From contig JAFEUB010001103.1 in the NCBI GenBank assembly GCA_024529925.1, positions 711,001 to 775,000 on the forward strand: DNA of 64,000 nt. The letters are read 5' to 3'. The position numbers and the translations under genes are program-made. Of the stretch, positions 48,622 through 61,301 are shown in pieces. This DNA comes from Ophthalmolycus amberensis (lineage: Eukaryota > Chordata > Actinopteri > Perciformes > Zoarcidae). Positions within the stretch are counted from its first letter, which is position 1; the number at the start of each line of letters is the position of its first letter. Under the pieces are notes generated by a model. The model had not been told where the DNA came from. It did no database searches and saw nothing but the letters and a program-made list of their open reading frames with translations.

Positions 48622-50662
48622 TTTTCACCAACTGTTTTTTAAGAAGAGAGGACACATGTACAGACACGCTGTAATGGAACAGACATTATTAAAGACATCA
48701 CAAGGATAGGAGGACAGCAAAGTGCAGTTCAGCATTATTCTAAATAGCCCGTGTCATTATCACTGGTCCTACTAGCCCAGTCTGAATAAATAGCTTCAGA
48801 AGGAAGAGCAGAGCACTGACACATATTTGTGCACGCGCACACACACACACACACACACACACCTGTTTGTATTACTTCACTTCTGAGGACACGATATGTG
48901 AGTCACATATCTCGTACCAGAGGCAGACGTGAGTCACAAATCTGGTGTGACTTTAGTATCCACTTGACAAAGAAAACAAAGATTAACTCCACTTTGACTT
49001 TAACACCAATGACTTGTGACTTTACTTGGACTTTTGGTCTTTTTTACTTGGAATGACTTGCTATGCTCCCAAAGATTAAAAATGATGTTACAGTATCAGA
49101 AGCGGATGTAGCAGTACAGAGAGAACAGGATATCTCGGGTTGTCACATTCACATATGAGAGTCGTAAATGCTGAACTTACAGCGATATAGCAAATAAAGA
49201 AATCGCAGATAGAGACACGAGAACTTTCAACCTCATTCCACATTTAAAGCAGCACAAAGTTAAGGCCAGCTTTAATGTTTTCCTGTGCAATTAGTTATTA
49301 GTGCCGGTATCTTGGTTGTGCGCTCTGAGGGTTTTGCCTCCAAATAGAGTAGTTCTAGATGCTTGTGTATAATATTATCATAGCCGAGAAATGATGGATA
49401 AAACTTCTTAAATACGACCGTATTTGTAATAACAGGAATTGTTGTTTAACCATCATAGCATGCCAGCCCTCAAGCAGCCTTTTGGAGAAATGAGGAGAAC
49501 CAAACAAAATGTCCTGTCTTTGCAGAAATGTCCTCCCTTCAAAGATCAGAAACTCAGAAAGACAGAAAAACCAGAGCATGTGCACCTACACACACCTACA
49601 CACACACACCTACACACACACACACACACACACACTCAAAAACACACAAAGGGAGCGAATCCTACAAAGATGAGCAGACAAAAAAAACTCCCTCCCCTCA
49701 GTCGTCTTTGTTGCAACTGAGTGACCTCGCCTCCTCTGATCTGTCGCATTCACCTGAGGGCTCTCTTCTGTGGAACCACCTGTTGTCTGGGTAGGGGCCG
49801 CTCCTCGCGCCCCATGTGGGTGTTGCGAAAGATGTCACAAAGGTGCCACAGAAGTTGCTCTTATTCTGTCCTTGAAAAGTTTCTCGAGAGCGGCGTTTCA
49901 TTTCCTTACCATGGCAACAACGTTCCTACAAGGTCAGATTGAAAAAGGGAGTCTGAAAAGGAAGGAGGGAGGGATGGAGAAGGAGACGAGGGAAAAAAAA
50001 GAAAAGACGTAATGTTTGTGAGAAGTAGTGGAACGGCAGTAGGGGGAAGGAAAATGATAGCATGGGAAGGGGAGGGAGAGTAGCGAAGGAGACGCGTTGG
50101 GTGAGCAGGTGCAGCGATATCAGAGGATAATGGGTAATATGACCAAAGGGATGATGGTTCAAATCCTTCTTTTATCCTCTCTGAGCTCTGACCTCACTAG
50201 GGCAATGAGGACAGGAAAGGGGGACAGCAGTGATCCTCTGAAGCCATCGAGAGCAGAAGCGAGGCGCATTGTAAGTGGGGTGAGCGGAGGCGAAACAACG
50301 GAATGGAATGGGAGAGAAAAAAAAGGAAAGAAAAGGAGTGCAGCAGGTGGAGGTTAAAACGAGACCTTGGACTGGAACGGGCTGAATCGGAGACACAATC
50401 AGTTCGAGGATGTTCAAACCCATATGGCAGGAAGGGTTCATCGGTAAGAGAAATTGGACAGAAGCGTGCACATATGTGACCCTGTCTCTTGCACTCTGAT
50501 TGGGCGGTACTGTGGCCTGTCCGCCAAATGTTTACCTCTCTACCAGAGCTTTTTTTTCAAACCACTTGTTTCAGCCGCAGAATCGACTCATAACACAAAC
50601 ATTATCTTTTCTCTACCTGTATAATGACCTTTTTTCACCCCTGTGTTTCTTCCCCTCGTCAG

Positions 50663-50901
50663 GCACTTCCTGTTCAAGACGTCGTCAGGGACCACCCCTC
50701 TCTTCAGTAGCTCCTCCCCCGGTTACCCCCTGACCTCGGGAACTGTGTATTCTCCGCCCCCTCGCCTGCTACCCAGAAACACCTTCTCCCGCTCGGCCTT
50801 CAAGCTGAAGAAGCCGTCCAAGTACTGCAGCTGGAAATGTGCGGCGGTGACGGCCATCGCAGCTGCCGCCCTGCTGGCCGTCCTGCTGTCCTACTTCATC
50901 G
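50663..50901 (+). CDS. tenm3: teneurin-3 coding exon C (juxtamembrane and transmembrane helix)
   Basis: This exon codes for the end of the cytoplasmic domain and the membrane anchor. The acceptor is cttcccctcgtcag before 50663 and the donor is atcg|gtaagt after 50901. It enters in phase 2 and leaves in phase 1. The peptide opens HFLFKTSSGTTPLFSSSSPG, continues YPLTSGTVYSPPPRLLPRN and FKLKKPSKYCSWKCAA, and ends in the hydrophobic run VTAIAAAALLAVLLSYFI. The basic KLKKPSK next to CSWKC, followed by about 20 hydrophobic residues with no signal peptide, is the teneurin signal-anchor (type II) arrangement. FSSSSPGYPLTSG and RLLPRNTFSR match teneurin-3 better than the versions I know for teneurins 1, 2 and 4. 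The 34-codon exon that some teneurins insert between PLETR and HFLFK was not seen upstream. Confidence 0.97.
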
Positions 50902-51642
50902 GTAAGTGATGTGACGCACCACATGTTGTTCATGAATAGGACACTTTAATCGTGTCTTTTGAATGCGCATGCTTAGTCACACATTTTCTTTTAGGTTGGT
51001 TATCCCTGTTTGTTTCTGGGACCCATAGCGCATGAACTTTGCTCTTATCTGTATTCAACCCAGACCACAGGGGGGGGGGGCGTCAAGCCAACGGCCCGTT
51101 GTAAACACAAGGCAGATTCTCGAGGTGCAGGAGTGTTGTCACTGCAGTCAAAATGAGACTCAGCCAGGGCCCTGGCCTCCACTCTGCATCAGCAAACAGA
51201 CCGTCAGACAGACAAATATTCACACACCACAGCATAATGTGGCTTCTTTTTTTTTTTTTTTTTTTCGTGAGCAGGTATCAGTTAAGATAGGAATCCCTGA
51301 CTCACCCAGCAGGGGAGCGGATGCCTCTTCACTTATCTGAAGCCAATGCGCGATAGTCATACTTAAAGGAACGGCGGATGCTCAGAGGAGAGCACTTAGC
51401 GAGCACCTCGGGAGGACATTGTGATGGCTGGCTTCGGGTTGATCTGAAGGGAAGAGAGAGAGAAAGAGCAACGAGTCGGGGGGTGTGTGTGTGTGTGTGT
51501 GCGTGGGCGAGGATTTGATCCTCTCTTGACCTGGTTCACTGGACAGGAGAATGCAGGCCTGTGTGTGTGTGTGTGAGAGATAGACAAAGAGGAGGAACAA
51601 AAAATCTATGTATGTTTGGCTGTGTTTGTGTGTGTGGTTGTT

Positions 51643-51643
<1 letters not shown>

Positions 51644-51704
<61 letters not shown>
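51644..51704. repeat. (GT)n microsatellite
   Basis: GT array of about 61 bp, nearly pure. Confidence 0.96.
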
Positions 51705-51707
<3 letters not shown>

Positions 51708-51851
51708 AGGCAGATGTGTCACCGAGCCCTTGATTGGCCTCTTACCCGAGAGACTAGAGGCAACAGATGGGGGATCTTAGGAAACAGTGGCATCAGCAGA
51801 AAGAACAACCTCCTTATCTCCTCTACATACATTATTAATACAATTTTACAT

Positions 51852-51883
51852 TATTTATAAATATATATATATATTTATAAATA
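51852..51883. repeat. 32-bp perfect AT palindrome
   Basis: The left half is tatttataaatatata (51852-51867), and the right half is its exact reverse complement. All 16 base pairs were checked. It has no spacer and no G or C, so it is prone to cruciform extrusion. The TATTTATAAATA ends resemble MEF2 or TATA-type sites. Confidence 0.93.
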
Positions 51884-53022
51884 CATCACCATCCATCTCC
51901 CCATCCACAGTGAATGTGCGTGTGTGTGTACACGTGGGCTACGTGCACTTCAGCATGCAAACCTGGATGTGTCCAAAAAGCACACGTGCACTCTCCAGTC
52001 TGTTCATATGTGTGTGTGTGTGTGTGTGTGTGTGTACCCCCTCTGAGTGCCCTTGAGAGCGGACCGCGTCCTCCAGAGCAGATCAAGGCCCCTTGCCTTG
52101 GGGCACACAGACCGATCCGGCCTCTCCTGAGCTTTGCGCGGTCACACCGCGCTGGACAGCCACATACGGAGGAAGGAAGGACCTTCCCCGTTGAGACTTG
52201 AGGGCAGGGATGTAGTGGAGCGTAGGAACTCACCAAATCCTCCGTCTTATTTCTATCAGCAGCGTTGGGGCTCACTTGGGGAATGCAATGACACAAATAT
52301 TTGTTTTCATCAGGGAACATGTCATCGTTAATAATATGAAGCTGATAAGGAACTAATGAGGAAAATATTTCAAAAATGTGTAAATCTGAGGACATAATTG
52401 CTTGCCTTATCTGCACTTCTTCTTTTTTCTTTTTTTTTTACCACTACATCAGTGTTAGTGCGCCAGCTGGGTACTTCCCAGACACATACAACTTGTTGAC
52501 TGTGTTGCAAATGTCTGTCTTGATAATTATTAGCATTAGCTTTTTAGCCATAATAAGAAAGGACTTTTTAGAGCTAAAAATGAGACTGGTACGCATGCTC
52601 TCCCAATACAGTGTGCATATACTGTGCTGTACATTGGAGCCTTTTTTTAACGGACTTCAGTGTATGAGGACATTTTCCTTTAAGCGCCACTTTCTGTGTA
52701 TTTACTGTTTTATTGTATGCCAAACATCAGTGCTTTGCCACCAAACTTAATTGTGCAAGTGGCAATAATTCGGTAAGCTGAAAGAGGCTGTTATGATACT
52801 TTATTCTCATTACAGTATTACTTTTGCGAACCGTGGGGCTCCTTTTTTTCAGCTGCTGTAAGGAAATGTTTTGCTCCGGTGTTTTGTCTGTGCTGAACAG
52901 AGCTGTAGCAGTGCTGCCAAGCCTGAAACCCTTGTGTTTACCTAGCTTTTTGTAGCGTTAATCGTGCAGCGAGTTTCGGTCGGAAGAGTTCACTGCTCAT
53001 AAGGGGGATTTTGTAGAGCCTT

Positions 53023-53109
53023 GTGTGTGTGTGTGTGTGTGTGTGTGCGCGTGTGTGTGTGTGTGTGTGTGTGTGTGTCTGTGTGTGTGTCTGTGTGTGT
53101 GTGTGTGTG
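53023..53109. repeat. (GT)n microsatellite, interrupted
   Basis: GT array of about 87 bp with GCGC and CT interruptions. Confidence 0.95.
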
Positions 53110-54832
53110 AGAAAGCCCAGCACTCACTGGGGGGATTCTGCAGAGCACCCAGAGCCATGCAGCGTGAAGAGGACCCCGCTGAGGCGTCCGCCCAGGAGCC
53201 CGCTCATAAATTACACCAGGACACATGTGCCTAAACAGCACTTTTCATTTTTTGTGCGAGCACGCGTGAGCGTATTGTGTGTGAGTACTCCTCCCCAAAG
53301 AGCTACCTGCGGGATGTGTGCACGACAACGTGTGTGTCTGATAGCGAAGGCTTTGTGGGCTCGCTGGCCTTCAAACAAAATCCTTTTTTCTTTTTTTTTT
53401 CTTTCACGCTTCTTAAGGCCATAAATAAACACTGAACAATCTTCCAGAAACACACACACACACACGTGTGGATACACAAGGAGAACCTTTTAGAAAGGCT
53501 GGACTCAGCATGCTTCAGGAGCACGGTAGATGTTATCTCTTTGAAGCTTCTTCACTGTGTCCTACTGTTAGAAAGGAGCCATGGGGATGAGATAAACACA
53601 CACACACACACACAGATACACACACACACACACATGGATACACAACATGGAATAAGCATGTGCAGCTGTGTGTCTCTGCATATCTGTACAAATAAATGTG
53701 TGTTTGTGTGAGTTAGAGAGAATTATTTTGTTCGGCTAACGCATTTAGCTCCCAACTGCGGCGGAGTATGGCCTTGTCTTTACGTGTGAAGGAATGACTG
53801 AACGGATGGAGGGAGCAGGATAAACGACACTGCTTGTTCTTCATTCCCCCGGCGTCTTGTTTGCTTGCTCCGCATGGAGCGCCGGAGCCAAAGGAGAGGT
53901 GGTTGCTAGGATACAGGTGAGCGGCTGGCATGCGGGAGGGAAGACGCGCCCGTCATTGTGTACGGCAACCTGGAGAGAGCGAGATATAGGGAGACGGAAG
54001 GGATAGAGTTAGAGCAGAGAGGGCAGAGGGGAAGAAGGGAGACACCGTCAGCGTGTGGCCAGAACATAAAGGGGAGAGGAAGAGGAGGATAGATGGCTGG
54101 ACAGACAGAGGCGGAGGGCTGAGGCTGACATGTCACAATTGGCACCACAAGGGACGAGAGAGCGAGATTGAGGGGGAGAGAGGAGAGTGGTCTGTTGTTT
54201 TCACTGCCGGGAAAAAAGGAGGGTAGCCGACGGGGGGGGGGGGGAGGACCGAGGGCAGGCAGAGGGAGGAGAGATGAAGGAGAGCGTGGCCTCCTGAGGT
54301 CCTGTCACCCGGAAATATCCGTGGGACTAATGTCTCCTAATTGATCACAGCGAGCGGCGAACAGAGGGAGTGTGACAGAGAGAGAGGGAGAGAGAGGGGG
54401 GAGGACGAGAACAGGGGGGGGCGGTGCGATGACAAAATAAGTTAGAAGCCAGAAGACGGATGTACGTCTCGGAGAGATGCATGGGGAGAGAGAAAATAAG
54501 ACAGAAAAAAGGGATGCGTTAGCAAGGAGATGAGGAGGCCGGTGTGATGAAAGATCGAGGACATGTCAGAGTCCAGGTGGACTGTTTTCACACAGACACA
54601 GGTGTGCCCTTGACTGCGATGAGTAAACTGGCTCGCGGGCGCCGGTGTCACCTTCGCGGGGGTGTTTCGTGTGAATGTGCGCGCGTGTGATGGCTGAATT
54701 TGTCAGGCTCAGTGGCATACTCCACATGGTATTGTCACCACTGATGAATGAGAGCGCACACGCACGCGCACACACACAGACGCAATGTATTTTTAGTCTT
54801 GCTCTCAGCTCCCCATGTCTATTGATTAAACA

Positions 54833-54871
54833 CACACACACGCACGCGCACACACACACACACACACACAC
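54833..54871. repeat. (CA)n microsatellite
   Basis: CA array of about 39 bp with CG interruptions. Confidence 0.93.
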
Positions 54872-55608
54872 GGTGTCATCGAGTGTGACCTTCATGCCTC
54901 TGAGCCGACCACTTTCCATCCATCATTGCCGTCTCACTGATCACAATCGCTGACTGCCCATTCTTACCGCTCGTAAGCTCCTCACTTCAGTGCATTCATA
55001 ACGACGCTGCCTTACATAATAACACGTGAATGGTTTTTACTGCTCAAAGACGTAGAGCTCTGCCAAAATACGCCGGGTATTAATGTAATCAGAGTTTGCA
55101 TTTTCTAAAGGAAAAAAGAAAAAAGTGCATATTTTTGTCATTACGCTGGCTGCAGTGGAGTAGTGATCACCTGGCAGCTGGGTAGAAAACAGGGGCGTTT
55201 CAGGAGAGCGTGTTTACAGATTTTCACTCAGTTTTAAACAAGACTCTTTTCTGTCTGAGCGTCGTCTAACCAACGCACACCAGACAGGCGCATAGGAAAA
55301 GGAAATAATTAGAAAGAAAAGGTTGAATTCCTGCACATTGTCAGCGCTGAGTTTGACGCCTCGGCTTTCATACTAAAGCCTGCAGGCTCTAACAGCCAAT
55401 CAAAAGGGAGAGCCACTTTTCAAAAACACCTGAGACAATTATCACATCACAATTATCACACAAATGATAAAAACAGGACCAAGCCCCCCCCCCCCCCCGA
55501 GATGTCACGTCACCACGCCTCCAACTTAATGTTTCCTGACACACAAAGACACTGATTAGCACGTTTTTACAATAAATAACGTCTTCCTGCAACATTGACA
55601 GCTTAATG

Positions 55609-55822
55609 AAGTGGTTCCCAATTCATTTTGACCTTTTAAAAGCAAAGCAGTGCCTCCTCTATGAGTGCAGAGCATTCAACCAGAGAGCAATGTTCCCCTC
55701 TTGGATCTGACTAGTGAATTATTCATCATGTCGAAATAAAGAAAGCAAAGCACGGAAATATGATTTGTATTCCTCATCTTTATCTTTTTTAAGATACCGG
55801 CTATCACGTTTGGGAGCCACTG
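55609..55822. mobile_element. Possible short hAT-like remnant
   Basis: The left end aagtggttcccaa and the reverse complement of the right end cagtggctcccaa match at 11 of 13 positions. CAGTGGTTCCCAA is a familiar hAT terminus. No target-site duplication is visible, so this could be chance or a decayed copy. Confidence 0.3.
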
Positions 55823-57017
55823 TCTCAAGACAATGTTTCAAGGAATAGAACATGTAGGGAAAAATAGGGAAAAGACATGCAATGCATCGCAGATTATGTG
55901 TTGTTTTTTAACAGCTCTGGCCCCATTTTTTGGTGAATCGATGTCTACTAGCGACCCCGGTTATATTTCTAACACTTGCAAGTCGTTGAGCCAAAGTGTG
56001 CTGTTCCTTTCTTTGATTGTTTCATTAACAGCTGCGAGAGTGCAACGCTGGTACTGTACCTTGTGAGTGTCATCGTGACAAAATGTAGCCCTGGAGACAC
56101 TTACTGTAGCAGGGACTACCACAGAACAGGTTTTCAGTACTTTGTTTAAATGTCTGTCTGTTGACTTTGGGGAGATTTTCTCAACGCAATATCATCACAG
56201 CCATGCAAGATGCAGTAACATAACTTTTAAAGTCTGTAGTTGAGCTCAAAATGAAGGCCAAGTCCCAAGATGAGTGTATTCCAAGCAAGAGCATCGGACG
56301 TAGGGGGGTAGGTAGGAAGCGGGTACGGTATGCCCCTGGCCTGATTTGGTGCTGCGGCTGGTGTGATCCCATCACAAGACGGTCTCTAGTTTGAATAGTT
56401 TTCAGAGGCTTCAGGAGGTGAAACTATTTTTTGAATTTCACAGTCCAAAAAAAAGCAAAGTCTTCTGAAAGTAATTTGTTTTTTAGGCAGAAATATGACT
56501 TCTTTCCCCCTCTTCATTCCCACCTTTTTTTAATCATCTTACAACCTGTCAGGTTCATCTGAGCAGCCCTGTGGGGAGTCTCATCCCACTGCCGTACTAC
56601 ATGCCTCTGGAATTAGAAGACAAAAAGAAAAATGGAGAGAAAATCCAACTATGTTGCTGATTGTGAATTCAAGTTTTAGTTTTTTTTATTATATTATTCA
56701 TTTTTTTGACAGATGTGTCTACTAGTGGCCCCTGATCAAAAGTTATGTGAGTGATGTTCCCTTCTTGGATTGCTTCATTTGAATATTTTTAAGATACCTG
56801 AAGAAGTGAAACTGTCATTTCACTTTTTTTTCTTCTTTTTATTCAAGATTAAACCCAAATCAGATAAATCATATCTTTTGTTAGCAGAAATATGTTGTTG
56901 TTTCCTTCTTATCTTATCAATCATCTCTGGACTCCTCAGCTTTATCTTTCAAACCCCTAGGGGGTCCTGACCCAAGGTTGTTTTTTTTCAATAAGAAACA
57001 AAGACAGCGAGCCCCTT

Positions 57018-57018
<1 letters not shown>

Positions 57019-57061
<43 letters not shown>
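57019..57061. repeat. (GT)n microsatellite
   Basis: Pure GT run of about 43 bp. Confidence 0.96.
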
Positions 57062-57062
<1 letters not shown>

Positions 57063-58110
57063 TGCTTCCGTTGTGTCGGACCTGCTGGTCTCTCACGTTG
57101 TGGCTGCCTTCCAAAGCCAGCTCCTTGACCCCAAAGTCTCCTCTCACTCTGCATGTGGCTTCCCGTCTGCCGATACGAGGTGGAACAGCTAGAGGTCAGG
57201 ATGTGTCGCTCATGCCAGTGTGGGTGTGCGTCCACATACATTTGGTGTGTGTGTGTGTGTGTATGTGCTGGGGTGAGGTGAGGGCATATGGTGAATGCAG
57301 GAACCTGGGCATAAGGATCAGACGGGGAGCGTGTGTCCCTAGCAGCAGGGCCTGTCGCACTGATAAAGGTTAGGATCTTACCACACGTCGCCGGTCCAGG
57401 GAGAGGGCAGGGCATGGCCGGGACCGGCCACAAGGCGCTATACCATCTGCACCAGAGGGATGAATGGGTCATCAGCATGGGCCAGGTGATACAAAACCCA
57501 GTGCACACTTGTTCAGCCAGTACACGGTGGAAAACATCAATGTTTGTCCTTTGACTTGCTGTCTGTTTACCTGGAGTGTCTCTACGTGCTTTGGAGGATC
57601 TATTCTTTGCTTTGATGTCGTGCATATATCCAGAATTCACAGCCTGTCTGACATCACTGCGGAGCGTTTGCACCACCCCGCATCAAGCGCGCGTGGGCTC
57701 ATTTCATTCTTTTATTTCCTCATTCATTTATTCATTAGTGCGGGTCTTATCTGGGCCCAATCGTCAGTCCAATTAGGCCCATGGTGCTTCACTAGTCCTG
57801 TGTTGGAAACAGGAGACGGATGATGGCGAAGCGAAAGAAAGAAATGTCTGTCCTCTCTTCTCCTCTCCCGCGTCTCTCATTTTCTTTCAGCCTCTCCGTC
57901 TCTTGGCCTCCAGAGCGGACTCTTCTCCCCGCCTCTCTCTCTCTCTCCCCCTCGCTCATTCCCTCTCCCTCTCTGATCTGCGATAAGATAGCATAGTTCC
58001 TCATATCCTGTTTCTAATACAGATCGATGAGAGGGAGAGGACCGAGGTAGGAAGGGATGGGACGAGGCAGAGTGGGTTGATGAGGAGAGGAAGAAGGCGC
58101 AGGGAGGGGC

Positions 58111-58139
<29 letters not shown>
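58111..58139 (+). repeat. poly-G tract (29 bases)
   Basis: Run of 29 G, the longest homopolymer in the window. Confidence 0.95.
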
Positions 58140-58142
<3 letters not shown>

Positions 58143-58434
58143 GGGTAGAGATATCTGAAGAGGAAATGAGGATTCAGAAAGGAGGACATCACTCAGATTC
58201 ACATCTCTTTTCATTTAGCCCCATCACACAGACACACGCGCACGCGGGCCGTCTCAATATCTCAGTGCCAATAAGGAAGCCATTTCTGCTGCGTGATTGA
58301 GTGAGTTGCCGTTTCTCTCCGCCAGACGCTGTTCTGCAGGTGGGAGCTGCGAGAAAAACTCACATAACCTTTTGTGTTGCAGTCAATTACAGTTCAGTTG
58401 CATCAGCTGGGTAAGGAGGTCCCGCCGGGGGTTG

Positions 58435-58477
<43 letters not shown>

Positions 58478-58902
58478 CACTTGTTGTTAACACCGTGCGA
58501 TTTTAAGCATGCATACGCAGATACACACACACACACACACACAGGAGCAGACAAATTGTCTCTCTCAGTGTCTATGACCCCCGAGGGCAGCAGCCAACCG
58601 CCGCCCCCGTCCCTCTGTCTGGGACTCTAAATGATCTCAGCGAGCAGCGCCTTAGCAAAAAACGTATCTGAGAGACAAGCCCGCTTTATTTATAGACTAC
58701 ATAAGTGGATATTGTGTTGTAAATTCTAAGAAACATCCCAAATGGCCTGAATATTGAGCAGATGAGGGGCAGCACGCTGCTTTTTTCCCCCCCCTCAGTC
58801 TCTCTCCCTCCGTGTTAGCACCGCACCCCTTTTGCTGCAGAGACGGGGGGGGGGGAAAGGTGCGAGCAATACAGAAAAAACGCAAAGGTGCGTCGTGATG
58901 GC

Positions 58903-58930
<28 letters not shown>
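58903..58930 (+). repeat. poly-G tract (28 bases)
   Basis: Run of 28 G, about 0.8 kb from the 29-base tract. Confidence 0.95.
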
Positions 58931-58933
<3 letters not shown>

Positions 58934-59092
58934 AGAAAAGGCTTCCTAACCAATTAGCAGCCGGGCCGAGGATGGGCGGGGCTGGTCTCAGCTACAATTA
59001 TCGCCCTAATTGAGGTCAGAGTTGTTAATTTAGTGGTGAATTAGAACAGTTAATATGCATTTACCAGGACGGCCAGGGGAGATGGCAAAGAA

Positions 59093-59094
<2 letters not shown>

Positions 59095-59145
<51 letters not shown>
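59095..59145. repeat. (GT)n microsatellite
   Basis: Pure GT run of about 50 bp. Confidence 0.96.
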
Positions 59146-59148
<3 letters not shown>

Positions 59149-59309
59149 ATACACTTGTGCTCTTCGTGTAATCTTGGACGCATTGCAAGCGATTACACAC
59201 GAAAGCATGCAAGGGGCCATTCGCCTGCCTTTGGTGCAATTAGGAGCAGTGCAATTCGGTTCAACGGGAGATGCTGCCTGTTAACTACACCATGATCCGG
59301 TTGAGGCAG

Positions 59310-59342
59310 GCGAGAGGCGGGCGAGAGGCGGGCGAGAGGCGC
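59310..59342 (+). repeat. 11-bp tandem repeat, three copies
   Basis: Unit gcgagaggcgg at 59310-59320 and 59321-59331, and gcgagaggcgc at 59332-59342, merging into a short gagagcgagag tail. Confidence 0.92.
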
Positions 59343-59605
59343 GAGAGCGAGAGAGTTTGAACAGTTGGAACATGTTCCAGAGAACAGAATGATGATGATA
59401 CAATATCTTCCAGTCAGGGGACGCTCAGTGAGCAGTCTGCCCACAAAGTCACCTTTCTCCCCACCCCCCATGCAGAAATCCATTTTGCACCCTTTAACTC
59501 TGACACGTATAAATATTTCCCAAAACACACATGAGACAGCCCACATGAGCTTTGTATTTCTGTCCGATTGCCTGTTTTGAGAACCACTTACCGTCGGAGC
59601 ATGAA

Positions 59606-59669
59606 TCACCGCCATCTTTTCTCACCGCCATCTTTTCTCACCGCCATCTTTTCTCACCGCCATCTTTTC
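59606..59669 (+). repeat. 16-bp tandem repeat with CGCCATCTT core, four perfect copies
   Basis: Unit tcaccgccatcttttc at 59606-59621, 59622-59637, 59638-59653 and 59654-59669, followed by a broken copy tcaccc. Each unit carries CGCCATCTT, the reverse complement of a YY1-like AAGATGGCG core. Confidence 0.95.
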
Positions 59670-60255
59670 TCACCCAACCAGTCAACGCGATGCAGGGCCA
59701 TTCATCCCTAAATATTTCCCCTCCACTTGCCATCTTCTTCTCCGTTCCTCATTCCATCCGTAGGGGCTGTTATTCATCTCAGCCTCTCTTCTCTGCAGCA
59801 TCATCATCATCACGTAGCCTGTTTCCCTGCTTTTTTCTTCTTCTTTTTATCCTCAGGGGATTCTGTTCTTTAATATTCTCTCAGATCCTTTCTGTCCTCC
59901 AGTATTCTCTCTGTTCCTCTCCTGTTCTCCTCCTCTCTGCCGAGGTTCGGCGCGACTCCTTCAAGACCCCCCTGACCCCCCCCCCCCCCCGGTCCTCGTC
60001 CCTCTGTCCATCACGCTGTCCATTTTTCTTCTTCTTTTGTCACGGGATCACGTGTGCTGCTGCCGCTGTTTCAGATGCTGTCTTCTGCAGATGATGTCTT
60101 CTGCAGATGATACTGGCAAGCACTTTGCCTCTCTAAATTATGCATCGAGATTACATAAAAATAAAACAAGAACCTCTCGAAGCAACAGATCTATTTTTAA
60201 TCCGACTCGTTTGCTTGTTAAACCTGTTTCTCTGTGATCTTTCCACGTGTACATG

Positions 60256-60264
60256 TGTGTGTCT

Positions 60265-60331
<67 letters not shown>
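60256..60331. repeat. (GT)n microsatellite
   Basis: GT array of about 76 bp with CT interruptions at its 5' end. Confidence 0.96.
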
Positions 60332-60333
<2 letters not shown>

Positions 60334-60403
60334 AAGACAGAGATTAAAAAGGAACGCAGCCCAAGTCAGACTCTCTTGTTCTCCTTGTATCTGTCTGTCG
60401 AAT

Positions 60404-60445
60404 TCAATTCAGATTGTCTTCATTGGCATGGCATTTAATAAAGCC
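60404..60445 (+). repeat. Short fish interspersed-repeat fragment
   Basis: The sequence attcaattcagattgtcttc followed by attggcatggcatt resembles the common fish repeat with CAATTCAATTTGCTTTATTGGCATGAC. Too little remains to assign a family. Confidence 0.35.
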
Positions 60446-60639
60446 TTCCAATGCTGCTTCAAAAACAGTAATTACGGCAATTATGATCCGAAAAGAAAAT
60501 GCTTAAAATCATGGCAACACAATGCTAAAGACATCAATTTCAGAGGTTTCATTTTGACTGAAATTACACCCTAACAAAGTCAGAAGTGTTGTTAGAAGGA
60601 GGGATGGTGCTAGGAGAATGATAACACGTGTCTCTCTTT

Positions 60640-61260
60640 GTCTCCGTCTTTCTATCTCTCTCGCTCTCTCTCTCCCTCCATCTCTCTGTCTCTCTCTGTC
60701 TGTCTGTCTCTCTCTGTCTGTCTGTCTCTCTCTCTGTCTATGTCTATGTCTCTCTCTGTCTGTGTCTCTCTCTCTCTCTCTCTATTTCTCTCTCTCTCTC
60801 CCTCTGTCTGTCTGTCTCTCTCTCTGTCTGTCTCTCTCTCCCTCTCTCTCATGTCTGTCTCTCTGTCTGTGTCTCTCTCTCTCTCTCTCTATTTCTCACT
60901 CTCTCTCCCTCTGTCTGTCTCTCTCTCTCTCTCTCCGTCTGTCTCTCTCTCCCTCTCTGTCTCCCTCTCTCCTCTCTCGCTCTCTCTCTCCCTCCATCTC
61001 TCTGTCTCTCTCTGTCTATGTCTCCCTCTGTCTGTCTCTCTCTCTCTCTCTCCGTCTGTCTCTCTCTCCCTCTCTGTCTCTCTCTCTCCCTCTCTCGCTC
61101 TCTCTCTCCCTCCATCTCTCTGTCTCTCTCTGTCTATGTCTCTCTCTGTCTGTCTCTCTGTCTGTGTCTCTCTCTCTCTCCCTCTCTGTATGTCTGTCTG
61201 TCTCTCTCTCTGTCTCTCTCCCTCTCTCTCTCTCTCTGTCTGTGTCTCTCTCCCTCTCTG

Positions 61261-61301
<41 letters not shown>

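Larger units (their letters stand above)
46660..50662 (+). other. tenm3: 3' part of tenm3 intron between exons B and C
   Basis: Contents include a GT array at 47468-47492, a 23-base G run at 47535-47557, a homeodomain-site cluster at 47800-48090, GT at 48156-48212, GA at 48501-48533, a 29-bp palindrome at 48593-48621, CA at 48839-48862 and a CA array at about 49590-49635. The intron ends with the pyrimidine tract and cag at 50662. No extra coding exon is supported. Confidence 0.85.
50902..55600 (+). other. tenm3: 5' part of tenm3 intron between exons C and D
   Basis: The intron (12,319 bp in all) begins gtaagt, in phase 1. This part holds a T run at 51247-51265, GT arrays at 51644-51704 and 52010-52034, a compound GT array at 53023-53109, CA arrays at about 53597-53634 and 54833-54871, a G run near 54232-54244 and a C run at 55484-55498. 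The sequence 53930-54560 is purine-rich with AGAGGGAG-type repeats. Nothing else was recognised. Confidence 0.85.

Noticed and set aside
50140..50170. ggttcaaatcc resembling a tRNA T-loop
   Set aside because: No matching acceptor stem, D-loop or anticodon arm could be built around it.
46660..50662. Search for the extra exon that some teneurins carry between PLETR and HFLFK
   Set aside because: No segment with the expected NLGKQPF or GAYSDG-type peptide bounded by splice sites was found.
56957..57676. 239-codon minus-strand open frame
   Set aside because: It contains two His-Thr runs from CA arrays. The remaining peptide has no recognisable family, and no promoter or splice evidence supports it.
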